From the NCBI RefSeq assembly GCF_009829075.1, contig NZ_WUQZ01000025.1:1-47005 (forward strand): a stretch of DNA of 47,005 bases, given 5' to 3'. This stretch comes from Sphingobacterium composti. Lineage in GTDB: Bacteria > Bacteroidota > Bacteroidia > Sphingobacteriales > Sphingobacteriaceae. This document shows, in pieces, positions 1 through 7,665 of the stretch. The translations under genes and the position numbers were made by a program. A model generated the notes under the pieces. The model was not told where the DNA came from and did not search any database. It saw only the letters and a program-made list of their open reading frames with translations. How positions within the stretch are numbered: the first letter of the stretch is position 1; every line of letters starts with the position of its first letter.

Positions 1-66
1 AGATCCTTTTATACAGGATAATTCAACTGCCATGATTTTAAAAGATTCTTCAAATACTCGTGCCAT
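1..66 (-). CDS. Transposase orfA, IS3-like, N-terminal fragment
   Basis: An ATG at 66 on the minus strand opens a frame of 22 codons that runs off the window. The peptide starts MARVFEESFK and continues with MAVELS and KGS. This is the pattern at the start of IS3-family OrfA proteins of Bacteroidota, where a helix-turn-helix DNA-binding domain begins with a short 'FKxMAVEL' helix. No catalytic part is visible; in IS3 elements the DDE domain sits in a second, frameshifted ORF. The assignment rests on a short stretch and is moderate. The gene is truncated only by the window edge as far as can be seen. Confidence 0.55.
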   Translation of the reverse strand, partial: MARVFEESFKIMAVELSCIKGS

Positions 67-112
67 ATGTTAACAAATTTAATTCTTTATTTTTTAAATC
101 TGTCTCCACTCA
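1..112 (-). mobile_element. Left end of an IS3-like insertion sequence (cut by window edge)
   Basis: On the minus strand the sequence just after the group II intron reads TGAGTGGAGACA from position 112. It resembles the left terminus of IS3-family elements, which commonly start with TGA and carry a GGAGAC block. A transposase-like reading frame opens 46 bases further in. The rest of the element lies outside the window, so neither the other inverted repeat nor a target duplication can be checked. The family assignment is an inference from the terminus and the first 22 residues of the protein. Confidence 0.5.
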
Positions 113-158
113 AAGGTAGCAACTCCAAACGGGATTAATTCCCGTTCCGACCTTCCAC

Positions 159-190
159 AGCACCGCACGTACCGTTCGGTATACGGCGCT
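159..190 (-). ncRNA. Group II intron domain V catalytic hairpin
   Basis: Read on the minus strand, the segment begins AGCGCCGTATACCGAACGG and ends GTGCGGTGCT, folding into the roughly 34-nt two-part helix of domain V. It closely matches the domain V of class IIC introns, including the CCGTATACCGAACGG core. It lies immediately downstream of the maturase stop codon at 194-196 and upstream of the domain VI hairpin, the expected order. Its good preservation suggests the catalytic RNA is recent or still under selection, although the encoded protein is broken. Confidence 0.85.
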
Positions 191-193
191 TCC

Positions 194-1501
194 CTAAGTT
201 GTAACACAAACTCGCTTGTATTCTGCCAGTAAAGATGGGTATCCCAGTTGTTTAAGATAGTCGTTGGAAAGGGTTGTTGTCAGTATCCAGCTTTTTGCTG
301 TGTGCCAGTAACTTTTCCTTGTATGTGCCCATTTGTACGCCTTGTATTTACTTACACCTAGTTGTAACAAGTTCCTAATTTTAGACTTGCTGTGTTTCCA
401 TTGTTTCCATTTGACCATACGTAACCTACGGCGATACCACATATCCAGATGCCCCAGTTTGGTCCCCATGTCCGCTAGTTTAAAGTAGTGCATCCAGCCT
501 GTGAGGTATTCCCTCAAGTAGAGAATTCGCTGTTCATCGCTCCAACCTCGACTGCGGCCCGTTAGTCCTTTAATCCTAGCTTTCATCTTCCCTAGACTTT
601 TAGGGTGAATACGTAAGCGCCACTCCCCTCTGTAATTGTAGAAACTGTAGCCTAAAAATTTAATCTTGGATACATGACGAACGACGCTTTTCTCTTTATT
701 GACCTTAAGCATCAGCTTACCTTCAACAAATTTTGTGATCGATTCCATAACCCGTCAGGCACTCCGTTTACTACGACAAAGTATCATAAGGTCATCAGCC
801 TAACGTACAAATTTGTGTCCTCGAGATTCCAGTTCTTTGTCCAGTTCATCAAGCATAATATTGCTCAAAAGTGGGCTTAGTGGGCCTCCTTGAGGTACAC
901 CTTCTGTAGTTACTTTAGTCCTTCCGTTTATTTCTACACCTGCTCTCAAGTATCGATGGATAAGTGAGAGCAGTCTTCCATATTTGATCGTGCGTGATAA
1001 TAATTCAATCAGTTTACTGTGATTCACCGTATCGAAGAACTTCTCTAAGTCCATGTCTACACCATACTTGTATCCCTTTTCAATATATTCTCTGCATTTG
1101 ATAAGCCCTTGATGCGCGTTGCGACCCGGACGAAAACCATAGCTGTGGTCACTGAATTCAGGTTCGTAGATTGGTGTCAGGATTTGACTAATGCCCTGCT
1201 GGATGAGCCGATCAACTACTGTTGGAATGCCCAGCATTCGCGTTGACCCATTGTCTTTAAGAATTTCGACACGTCTTACTGGAGCTGGGGAATAATCCCC
1301 TTGCTTGATGGATGTTAAAAGTTTCTCCTTATGCTCTCTAAGATAATCCCCTAAGGATTCGACGCACATCTTATCGATACCGCAAGCACCACGATTACAA
1401 ACCACTTGTAAATAGGCAGTATTCAAGTTCTGACGGTCAAGGAGTTGTTCTAAAAGTCCATCTACTTTTGTGTTTGTATCGGTGAGGTTCTTTTCAATCA
1501 T
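194..1501 (-). pseudogene. ltrA: Group II intron reverse transcriptase/maturase, two in-frame stops
   Basis: The minus-strand frame begins at ATG 1501 (a GTG at 1525 is also possible) and encodes a RT with the family's usual blocks: GFRPGRNAHQG, the first catalytic Asp in YGVDMDLEKFFD, and EGVPQGGPLSPLLSNIMLD. Then comes a TAG at 800-802, exactly where the Tyr of YADD should be (reading R-stop-ADDLMILC). Fifteen codons later a TGA at 755-757 interrupts SA-stop-RVMES. Both stops are in the same frame as the rest; there is no frameshift. The C-terminal part (from 748) has the remaining RT palm, a maturase/thumb region and no HNH endonuclease, as usual for class IIC. Without the stops the product would be about 435 residues, normal for the family. 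The protein is very probably non-functional. Confidence 0.9.
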
Positions 1502-2025
1502 CCCAACAAAAGTCTGCCCTCCCACATAGCATTCGCGTTCCGCCCTATTCTTTTGTGATCAGGTTGATAAACGTTATCAATTTTCTGCATTCTATCCTTC
1601 ATTAGGTAGTTCTCGTGTATTGCTCACTAACTTAAGGTTCATTCCTTCCTTGCTTTGCCGTAAGCAAGTACTACGAAATCGGCTGACTTCTCACAGCTAG
1701 CTTTACTCCTTGCTTCTGAAAAAAAAACTTCCACAAGTCTGTGAGATCTCCCCGGGTAAAAACGATAACTTTCATCTCATGTGTCTGCTACATTTACCTT
1801 GATGCTTCTGTACAGTATAGGACTTTAGTTTGTGTTGCAACCTCATCCAGCATAGTAGGCCTTATATGTAGTTTCTGTCCGTCAGACCGAGAATTTGCCT
1901 GAGGCTTCCTTCAGATTCCACCTCACGGTGGACACCCTTGCCTTCGGCTAACACTTCCAACTGTAATGGCGTGTTCGGGACTTGCACCCTAGAGTTATCG
2001 CCCATGCCGGGCGCACAACAGAAAA

Positions 2026-2047
2026 GCCTTAATCTCACGATTAAGGC
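2026..2047 (-). terminator. Rho-independent terminator, intron target
   Basis: On the minus strand a 9-bp perfect stem, GCCTTAATC-gtga-GATTAAGGC, is followed by TTTTC. It sits 28 bases after the stop codon of the CpxP-like gene and ends ten bases before the first base of the group II intron. This is the gene's own terminator and at the same time the insertion target of the class IIC intron, whose exon-binding site normally pairs with the T-rich tail. Confidence 0.9.
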
Positions 2048-2075
2048 CTTTTAACTAACCAACTAATAAACTATA

Positions 2076-2576
2076 TTAACCTACTCTACGATCACGTTCT
2101 ACTTTTTCACCTTCTATTCTGCGTTTTGATTCACCGCGACGCTCAAAATTTTTCTTGCGATCTTCACCTATTTTGAAAGAGTGATCTCCACGTTTTGCAA
2201 ACTTCTCTTTCCAAATTTCCTTTTGCTCTGGCGTCAAGATTTTTTCAAATTTTTCACGTTGAGCTAAACGTTCTTTACGAGCTTGTTCGCGCTCCTTTTG
2301 TCTTATTTCGTGCTGCTTTTTAAATTTATTTGCCTGATCCAGTTGCAACTTGTAAATATCATTACGTTGCTTTGTTGTCAAACCAAGTTCCTTTTCAATC
2401 TTTTCAGTACGCTTTTCAGCAATTTGCTCTGGGCTTAATTTAACCATATCCTTGCGCACATATTCCTTACGTACATAAGATTTTTTATCAGAGTTAGTTT
2501 TCTTTATTCCCTCTTGAGCTAATGCTCCAAAACTAATACCTGATAATACTATTGCTAATGATAAAAACTTTTTCAT
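2076..2576 (-). CDS. Secreted Spy/CpxP-like (LTxxQ, DUF4890-type) protein
   Basis: The protein has 166 residues. Residues 1-20 are a Sec signal peptide (MKKFLSLAIV..GALA) with probable cleavage before QEG, so it should be periplasmic. The rest is a highly charged helix-rich chain with three LTxxQ-type motifs: LSPEQ at 47-51, LTTKQ at 66-70 and LTPEQ at 114-118. Such motifs mark the Spy/CpxP family of periplasmic chaperone or envelope-stress proteins and their small Bacteroidota relatives. The Arg/Lys/Glu-rich C-terminus has no recognisable catalytic residues. A purine-rich GGGAGAA lies about ten bases before ATG. The gene is single, with its own terminator. Function beyond 'envelope-stress type' is inference. 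Confidence 0.8.
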   Translation of the reverse strand: MKKFLSLAIVLSGISFGALAQEGIKKTNSDKKSYVRKEYVRKDMVKLSPEQIAEKRTEKIEKELGLTTKQRNDIYKLQLDQANKFKKQHEIRQKEREQARKERLAQREKFEKILTPEQKEIWKEKFAKRGDHSFKIGEDRKKNFERRGESKRRIEGEKVERDRRVG

Positions 2577-2748
2577 TTTATTGTTCTCCCTTGTTTTAAT
2601 TATAAACTTTATAGTACAATAGATGTGAAAACATTCAAATCGTTTAATTTGAGTTTAGTTAAAAATTGTTAAGAAGAAAAAAGGGAAATTTGGGATGGTC
2701 TATAAACAGAAAATGCTTTCATCTCGAAAAGCACATCATTTTGAATTT

Positions 2749-2770
2749 TTAACTTTCATCAGAAAGTTAA
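2749..2770 (-). terminator. Hairpin behind the small ORF at 2778
   Basis: A perfect 9-bp stem, TTAACTTTC-atca-GAAAGTTAA on the plus strand, lies seven bases downstream of the stop codon of the possible 41-residue gene when read on the minus strand. The minus-strand continuation is AAAATTC, so the T-tract is poor. A second hairpin, TGCTTT..AAAGCA, follows at about 2714-2733 and is trailed by TTTTC on the minus strand. Together they could end a short minus-strand transcript. Confidence 0.4.
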
Positions 2771-2777
2771 CTTCTTG

Positions 2778-2903
2778 TTAACGTTTCTGACTTTTTGTTT
2801 GTTCTGTTTTGGTTGGTTGTTCTACGAATCCCCAATTAGTCACATAGTACATATACGGGCTTCTTGTCAATAAAGATTTTTTTTCTTTTTGTTTTCTTAT
2901 CAT
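2778..2903 (-). CDS. Possible small protein, 41 residues
   Basis: In the 530-base gap between the CpxP-like gene and acnA, an ATG at 2903 opens a 41-codon frame on the minus strand ending in TAA at 2778-2780. The start codon is preceded by AAAGAAAGGTAAAAT, a plausible ribosome site. The product is basic at both ends (MIRKQKEKKS..KSQKR) with a hydrophobic, aromatic middle (SPYMYYVTNWGFVEQP). The middle does not look like random translation of AT-rich DNA, because Trp, Tyr, Gly and Pro cluster in it. Hairpins follow the stop. I do not recognise a family. Conservation of the peptide in related genomes would decide whether this is a gene. Confidence 0.42.
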   Translation of the reverse strand: MIRKQKEKKSLLTRSPYMYYVTNWGFVEQPTKTEQTKSQKR

Positions 2904-3064
2904 ATTTTACCTTTCTTTTAATCATTTGTAGTATAAATAACAATAACCGAGCCAAACATGTTTTACTGACACAAGCAGCTATTTCTACCCTGTTGCAACA
3001 AAATAAATTACCAAAATTGTAATATATGTAGTTACAGAATTAAGAATTACTTAAACTTAAAAAA
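2904..3064. other. Intergenic stretch between the small ORF and acnA terminator
   Basis: This AT-rich stretch holds no further reading frame or RNA gene I can support. On the minus strand it contains an ACATGTTTG block near 2958-2966, one mismatch from the TAnnTTTG -7 element of Bacteroidota. It could be part of a promoter for the small ORF at 2778-2903, but I see no convincing -33 TTG at the right spacing. Confidence 0.3.
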
Positions 3065-3088
3065 GCCCGATGAGTAATCTCATCGGGC
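3065..3088 (-). terminator. Rho-independent terminator of acnA
   Basis: A perfect 10-bp GC-containing stem GCCCGATGAG-taat-CTCATCGGGC is followed on the minus strand by TTTTTTAAG. It lies about 20 bases after the acnA stop codon. It is a strong intrinsic terminator for the aconitase transcript. Confidence 0.93.
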
Positions 3089-3107
3089 TAAAGTATAATA
3101 AGATATG

Positions 3108-5375
3108 TTATAAGCCTTGGTGTTTGCGTATAATATTCAACGCGCCGCCAGCTTTGAACCATTCGATTTGTTGTGCATTATAGGTATGATTCACTTGAAT
3201 TTCTTCTTTTGATCCATCCTCGTGATTTAATACAAGAGTCAATGGTGTATTTGGGGCGAAAGTAGTTAAGCCGACAATATCAATAGAATCGTTTTCTTGA
3301 ATTTTATCGTAGTCGTCTTTATTGATAAATGTCAATGCCAACATACCTTGCTTTTTCAAGTTGGTTTCGTGAATACGTGCAAAAGATTTCACTAATACAG
3401 CACGAACACCCAAATGACGTGGCTCCATAGCAGCATGCTCACGTGAAGAACCTTCTCCGTAGTTTTCATCCCCCACAATGATTGATCCTATACCAGCAGC
3501 TTTATAGGCACGTTGTGTAGCAGGTACAGCACCGTATTCTCCTGTTAATTGATTTTTGACTGTATCAGTTTTGTCGTTAAAATAGTTAACAGCCCCAATC
3601 AATAAATTGTTAGAAATATTATCTAAGTGACCACGGTATTTCAACCAAGGGCCAGCCATAGATATATGGTCAGTAGTAGTTTTACCTTTAGTCTTGATTA
3701 ACAATTTCAAACCAGTTAAGTCAATACCTTCCCACGCAGCAAATGGTTCTAATAATTGCAAACGATCAGATGTAGGCGATACCTCAACATTCACAGAAGA
3801 ACCGTCTTCTGCGGGGGCTTGATATCCTGCATCTTCTACATCGAAACCTCTAGCTGGCAATTCATCACCAACTGGTGGATCCAATTTTACTTGTTCACCA
3901 TCTTTGTTAGTTAATGTATCCGTTACTGGATTGAAACCCAAATCACCTGAAATTGCTATTGCAGCAACCATTTCGGGTGAAGTCACGAAAGCATATGTAT
4001 TTGGATTACCATCAGCACGCTTCGCAAAATTACGGTTGAAAGAGTGCACGATTGTATTCTTCTCTTGCTTATCTGCTCCTGCACGATCCCACATACCTAT
4101 GCATGGTCCACAAGCATTTGTAAAAATTGTTGCATTCAAATCTTCAAATGTCTTCAACAATCCATCACGGTCAGCTGTATAGCGAACTTGTTCCGATCCC
4201 GGGTTAATACCGAATTCAGCTTTTGTAACCAATCCTTTGTCAATTGCCTGTTTTGCAATAGAAGCTGCACGAGATAAATCTTCATAAGAAGAATTCGTAC
4301 ATGAACCTATCAAACCCCATTCAACTTTTGTAGGCCAGCCATTTTTGGATGCCTCCTCACGCATACGCGAAACTGGGGTATACAAATCTGGCGTAAAAGG
4401 ACCATTCAATGAAGGTTCTAGTTCCGAAAGATTAATTTCTATAATCTGATCAAAATATTGTTCTGGATTTGCATATACTTCAGGGTCACCTGTCAAATGC
4501 TGTTTAATAGCATTTGCAGCATCAGCAATTTCCTCACGACCTGTAGCACGCAAATAACGCTCCATCGATGAATCGTATCCAAATGTTGAAGTCGTTGCGC
4601 CTATTTCAGCCCCCATATTACAGATTGTTCCCTTACCAGTACAAGACAATGATTCTGCACCATCACCAAAATATTCTACAATAGCACCTGTACCACCTTT
4701 TACAGTCAAAATACCTGCTACTTTTAAGATTACATCTTTAGGTGCGGCCCATCCTGATAATATACCAGTCAATTTGATACCGATTAATTTGGGAAATTTT
4801 AACTCCCAAGGCAAACCTGCCATTACATCACACGCATCAGCGCCACCGACACCAATAGCAACCATACCAAGTCCACCAGCATTCACCGTGTGTGAATCTG
4901 TACCTATCATCAGACCACCCGGGAAGGCATAATTTTCTAATACAACTTGGTGAATGATACCTGCTCCAGGTTTCCAGAAGCCAATACCATATTTATTGGA
5001 AACAGAACTCAAGAAATTAAAAACTTCCGAACTTTCATTTTTAGCACGATTTAGGTCTTTCTCTGCACCTTCTTTTGCCTGAATCAGGTGATCACAATGC
5101 ACTGTTGAGGGTACCGCGACTTTAGCACGACCAGCCTGCATAAATTGCAACAACGCCATTTGAGCCGTTGCATCTTGCATTGCTACACGGTCTGGGGCAA
5201 AATCTACATACGATTTGCCACGCTCGTAAGACTCCGTAGCACGACCATCCCAAAGGTGTGCATACAAAATTTTTTCTGAAAGTGTCAACGGTTTATTCAC
5301 CACTTGACGAGCAGCTGTAATGCGTTCGTCGAATTGTGAATAAACTTTTTTAATCATGTCTATATCAAAAGCCAT
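3108..5375 (-). CDS. acnA: Aconitate hydratase, AcnA/mitochondrial type
   Basis: This 755-residue cytoplasmic enzyme converts citrate to isocitrate via cis-aconitate in the TCA cycle. The length and overall sequence fit the mitochondrial-type aconitases used by many Bacteroidota. The three [4Fe-4S] ligands are visible: Cys359 in GSCTNSS and Cys422/Cys425 in ACGPC, essentially the spacing of bovine aconitase. Other signatures are [11 protein letters not shown] and, in the C-terminal swivel domain, [10 protein letters not shown] with the substrate-binding Ser-Arg. The gene stands alone, with its own terminator and a 290-base upstream region shared with the divergent SDR gene. A second, unrelated-type aconitase (AcnB) is encoded at 17146-19908. 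Confidence 0.97.
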   Translation of the reverse strand: MAFDIDMIKKVYSQFDERITAARQVVNKPLTLSEKILYAHLWDGRATESYERGKSYVDFAPDRVAMQDATAQMALLQFMQAGRAKVAVPSTVHCDHLIQAKEGAEKDLNRAKNESSEVFNFLSSVSNKYGIGFWKPGAGIIHQVVLENYAFPGGLMIGTDSHTVNAGGLGMVAIGVGGADACDVMAGLPWELKFPKLIGIKLTGILSGWAAPKDVILKVAGILTVKGGTGAIVEYFGDGAESLSCTGKGTICNMGAEIGATTSTFGYDSSMERYLRATGREEIADAANAIKQHLTGDPEVYANPEQYFDQIIEINLSELEPSLNGPFTPDLYTPVSRMREEASKNGWPTKVEWGLIGSCTNSSYEDLSRAASIAKQAIDKGLVTKAEFGINPGSEQVRYTADRDGLLKTFEDLNATIFTNACGPCIGMWDRAGADKQEKNTIVHSFNRNFAKRADGNPNTYAFVTSPEMVAAIAISGDLGFNPVTDTLTNKDGEQVKLDPPVGDELPARGFDVEDAGYQAPAEDGSSVNVEVSPTSDRLQLLEPFAAWEGIDLTGLKLLIKTKGKTTTDHISMAGPWLKYRGHLDNISNNLLIGAVNYFNDKTDTVKNQLTGEYGAVPATQRAYKAAGIGSIIVGDENYGEGSSREHAAMEPRHLGVRAVLVKSFARIHETNLKKQGMLALTFINKDDYDKIQENDSIDIVGLTTFAPNTPLTLVLNHEDGSKEEIQVNHTYNAQQIEWFKAGGALNIIRKHQGL

Positions 5376-5520
5376 ATCTCTCTATTTATAATTTATTTCT
5401 AAAATTGACAAGACAATTTACTATTATTTTTTTACAACTATAGTTTAGTCAATGTCATTTGCATTATTTAAAATGATTCTAATCTTTTAAAAGTTAGCTG
5501 TTTGAAGTTTTACTGTTCAC

Positions 5521-5541
5521 AGCTGTAAAAAAATTACAGCT
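5521..5541. promoter_or_regulatory. Inverted repeat in the divergent acnA/SDR promoter region
   Basis: An 8-bp perfect inverted repeat AGCTGTAA-aaaaa-TTACAGCT lies in the 290-base region between the divergent starts of acnA (5375) and the SDR gene (5667), about 145 bases from each. A nearby TTCACAGCTGTAA extends the left half. Its place and symmetry suggest an operator, for example for the HxlR-type regulator encoded two genes downstream. It could also be a weak hairpin. Nothing else with clear structure is seen in 5376-5663. Confidence 0.35.
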
Positions 5542-5666
5542 TTAGAAACAAACATTTAATAACCGATTTTGTTGATATTCATCAATTCCTTACTCCCTTC
5601 TATTTTAAGTATAATAATTATCATCAAAATTATAAACTATAATTATCTTTATACAAATCAAAAGTG

Positions 5667-6461
5667 ATGAATATTATAATTACTGGTGCGTCCTCTGGCA
5701 TAGGTCAGGTTGTCGCTGAACATTTATCAAATCTTGGGCATCAGGTTATCGGCACGAGTCGCTATAAGGAAGGTAATTATAGAAATTATGAGCTGTTCAA
5801 ACTTGATGTTACAGATACACTATCGGTGGATGAATTCATCAACAAAATCCTTAAGAGATTTGTAAAGATCGACATACTTATTAATAATGCTGGCTATGTA
5901 TTGTCTGGACCAATAGAAAACAGTAGTATTCAAGAAGTAAAACAACAATTTGACACAAATTATTTTGGTGTAGTTCGAATGATTCAGAAAATTTTACCTC
6001 ACTATCGAGCTAATAATAGTGGTAAAATATTAAATATATGTTCCTTAGCGGGCCAAATAGGCATGCCATTTCAAGCTCATTATTCTGCTAGCAAATTTGC
6101 TCTAGAAGGCTTGGTAGAATCACTAAGATTAGAGCTATCTCCTTACAACATTCAAATTTGCAATATAAATCCAGGTGATTTTAAAACACATATTACAGCA
6201 AATAGAAAAACTTCGGAGTGTATTGGAGTTGCTTATTCAACAACATTCAAACGCACATTAGAAATCTATGAGAAAGAAGAATTTAACGGTGCCAACCCAC
6301 AAAAAATTGCCAAATTGATAGCAACTCTATTATCTAAAAAAACATTAAAAACAAGATACACTGTGGGTAAATTATCACAAACTTCAGCCATTACATTCAA
6401 ACGTATATTTGGAGCACAAATATTTGAAAAGGTGATGAAGTGGTTGTGGAAAATAAATTGA
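5667..6461 (+). CDS. SDR-family NAD(P)-dependent oxidoreductase
   Basis: This is a classical short-chain dehydrogenase/reductase of 264 residues. The Rossmann glycine motif TGASSGIG is at 6-13, NNAG at 73-76, and the catalytic set is Ser126 (CSLAG), Tyr139 and Lys143 (YSASK). I chose ATG 5667 over the in-frame GTG at 5664 because the nucleotide-binding strand then starts at residue 2. The substrate cannot be named; the C-terminal part is variable in this family. It is followed 57 bases later by an HxlR-type regulator on the same strand. HxlR proteins often control a neighbouring redox enzyme, so this pair may respond to reactive carbonyls or oxidative stress (inference). Confidence 0.9.
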   Translation: MNIIITGASSGIGQVVAEHLSNLGHQVIGTSRYKEGNYRNYELFKLDVTDTLSVDEFINKILKRFVKIDILINNAGYVLSGPIENSSIQEVKQQFDTNYFGVVRMIQKILPHYRANNSGKILNICSLAGQIGMPFQAHYSASKFALEGLVESLRLELSPYNIQICNINPGDFKTHITANRKTSECIGVAYSTTFKRTLEIYEKEEFNGANPQKIAKLIATLLSKKTLKTRYTVGKLSQTSAITFKRIFGAQIFEKVMKWLWKIN

Positions 6462-6518
6462 GATTGTTTGGTAATTATATAATACAATATTCACACATTA
6501 TTACAAATACTTAAGATT

Positions 6519-6902
6519 ATGCTATCGAAACCAATTTCTGATCCTCCAGTTTGTACAACAGATTTATTAGCTTTACAAGATACTTTAGAAATCATTGGAG
6601 GCAAATGGACATTATTAATTATCCATTATCTCCTTACGCGGCAAAATGAAGTGAATACATTTACTAAAATTCAAAATGATATACCTGGTTTATCTGCAAA
6701 AGTTTTAACTAATGAATTGAAAATATTAGAAATTAATAAAATTATTACACGAAAAGAATTGCATACTAAACCCGTGTCCGTACGATATGACATCACTTCT
6801 TATGGCAATAAAATTCAGCAAGTAATTAGTATGCTTGTCAGTTGGGGACAAGATCATCGTACTATGTTATTTGACAAAAAAAAGCAGTCTTCATTTACAT
6901 AA
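6519..6902 (+). CDS. HxlR-family winged-helix transcriptional regulator
   Basis: The protein has 127 residues. The HxlR signature is clear: an early Cys (VCTTD, near residue 13), then the block IGGKWTLLIIHYLL, the recognition helix in GLSAKVLTNELKILE, a wing region, and a C-terminal YDITSYG. The single early Cys is the redox-sensing position in several HxlR/YodB-type repressors. The likely target is its own promoter and the SDR gene just upstream. The stop codon lies inside the loop of the terminator hairpin used by the convergent yceI gene, so the 3' ends of the two genes are interlocked. Confidence 0.9.
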   Translation: MLSKPISDPPVCTTDLLALQDTLEIIGGKWTLLIIHYLLTRQNEVNTFTKIQNDIPGLSAKVLTNELKILEINKIITRKELHTKPVSVRYDITSYGNKIQQVISMLVSWGQDHRTMLFDKKKQSSFT

Positions 6903-6911
6903 AGACTGCTT
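6882..6911. terminator. Terminator hairpin shared by HxlR gene and yceI
   Basis: A 10-bp perfect stem AAGCAGTCTT / AAGACTGCTT encloses a 10-base loop. On the minus strand it is followed by TTTTTTT, making it a strong terminator for yceI, whose stop is 25 bases upstream of it. On the plus strand it overlaps the last codons of the HxlR gene, whose TAA (6900-6902) falls at the loop end, and the T-tract is weak. Confidence 0.88.
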
Positions 6912-6935
6912 ACATTATACTTTAAGTCGCTTAGC

Positions 6936-7565
6936 TTATTTAGTAGCAACGATAGTTACTTTGAAGTTGATTTCTTTAGAAATCAAATCATCTTTTTTAC
7001 CTTCGTAATTAACGCCCCAGTCTTCACGTAAAATATTGAAATCTGCAGAAGTTTTAACCGATGTTTCAGATACTTCATCAACTTTAGCATCAAAAGTAAT
7101 ATTTTTAGAAATACCTTTGATAGTCAAGTTACCTGAGATAACTGCATCAGAAGCTGTTGCGCCAGCTTTAACTTCAGTGATTTCAAAAGAAGCTTCTGGG
7201 AAAGTGCCTACTGCGAAGAAATCATCAGCTTTTAAGTGACCGTCTAATTTATCTTTGTCTTCGCCTTCTAAATCCGTACTGTTGATTGTATTCATATCTA
7301 ATACAAAGTTACCACCTGTGATCGCGCCATTGTCTACGGAGATAGAACCAGACTTGATAGTAACAGTACCTTCGTGTTTACCACTTACTTTTGTACCTGT
7401 CCAAAATACTTGAGATTGAGCCACATCAACTGTATATGCAGTACCTACTACTGAATCTGCTACAGCCACTGAGTCTGTAGTTTCTGCTTTTTTACCTTCT
7501 GGATTACCAGCACATGAAGCCAATACCAATGATGCTACAGCTGCAAATAAAACTAATTTTTTCAT
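6936..7565 (-). CDS. YceI-family lipoprotein
   Basis: The product has 209 residues from ATG 7565. An upstream in-frame ATG at 7616 would put 17 odd residues before an otherwise perfect lipoprotein signal, so I reject it. The signal is MKKLVLFAAVASLVLASC, with LASC as lipobox. The mature part has the YceI pattern: an N-terminal strand with VDVAQSQVFWTGTKVSGKHEG, a charged middle LEGEDKDKLDGHLK, the FEITEV strand and the terminal FKVTIVATK. YceI proteins are lipocalin-like barrels that hold isoprenoid-type lipids in the periplasm. Physiological role here is unknown. It is a single gene with a TAATTTTG box about 35 bases before the start. Confidence 0.92.
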   Translation of the reverse strand: MKKLVLFAAVASLVLASCAGNPEGKKAETTDSVAVADSVVGTAYTVDVAQSQVFWTGTKVSGKHEGTVTIKSGSISVDNGAITGGNFVLDMNTINSTDLEGEDKDKLDGHLKADDFFAVGTFPEASFEITEVKAGATASDAVISGNLTIKGISKNITFDAKVDEVSETSVKTSADFNILREDWGVNYEGKKDDLISKEINFKVTIVATK

Positions 7566-7598
7566 GTTTGTTAAAAGAAATTTTAAATAGTTAATGCA

Positions 7599-7606
7599 CA
7601 AAATTA
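7599..7606 (-). promoter_or_regulatory. Bacteroidota-type -7 element before yceI
   Basis: On the minus strand TAATTTTG matches the TAnnTTTG -7 consensus and lies 33 bases upstream of the yceI start codon. A TTG at the canonical 19-21 base spacing is not present, so only half of the promoter is convincing. Confidence 0.4.
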
Positions 7607-7628
7607 CAATTCTCAATCAAATGCGAAA

Positions 7629-7648
7629 GTTATTTATATTTAAATAAC
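7629..7648 (-). terminator. Weak hairpin behind murA
   Basis: A stem of eight A/T-rich pairs, GTTATTTA-tatt-TAAATAAC, lies 18 bases after the murA stop. On the minus strand it is followed by TTTCGCATTT. It has little GC and is a doubtful terminator, but it is the only candidate between murA and yceI. Confidence 0.3.
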
Positions 7649-7665
7649 ATTCAAAAGACAATTCA

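Larger units (their letters stand above)
116..2016 (-). mobile_element. Group II intron, class IIC
   Basis: On the minus strand the element starts at 2016 with GTGCGCCCGGCATGGGCG, the 5' end expected of a group II ribozyme and very like the class IIC intron of Oceanobacillus iheyensis. Domain I-III sequence fills about 2016-1530, with IIC-like stretches such as AGGGTGCAAGTCCCGAAC and GCAAGGGTGTCC. The maturase frame occupies domain IV. Domain V (159-190) and a domain VI hairpin built on CGGGAATTAATCCCG follow. The 3' boundary is near 115-118 (..GCTACC) and is approximate. The 5' exon is the terminator hairpin of the upstream gene, the classical IIC target. The ribozyme looks complete, but its maturase is interrupted by two stop codons, so mobility would need help in trans. 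Confidence 0.88.

Noticed and set aside
755..802. Recoding of TAG (pyrrolysine) and TGA (selenocysteine) in the intron reverse transcriptase
   Set aside because: Two different stops in one mobile-element gene, at a Tyr position and at an unimportant position, with no SECIS-like or pyl context. Inactivation is much simpler.
674..880. Plus-strand ORF across the intron maturase
   Set aside because: It is the antisense shadow of the RT gene, with no family features of its own.
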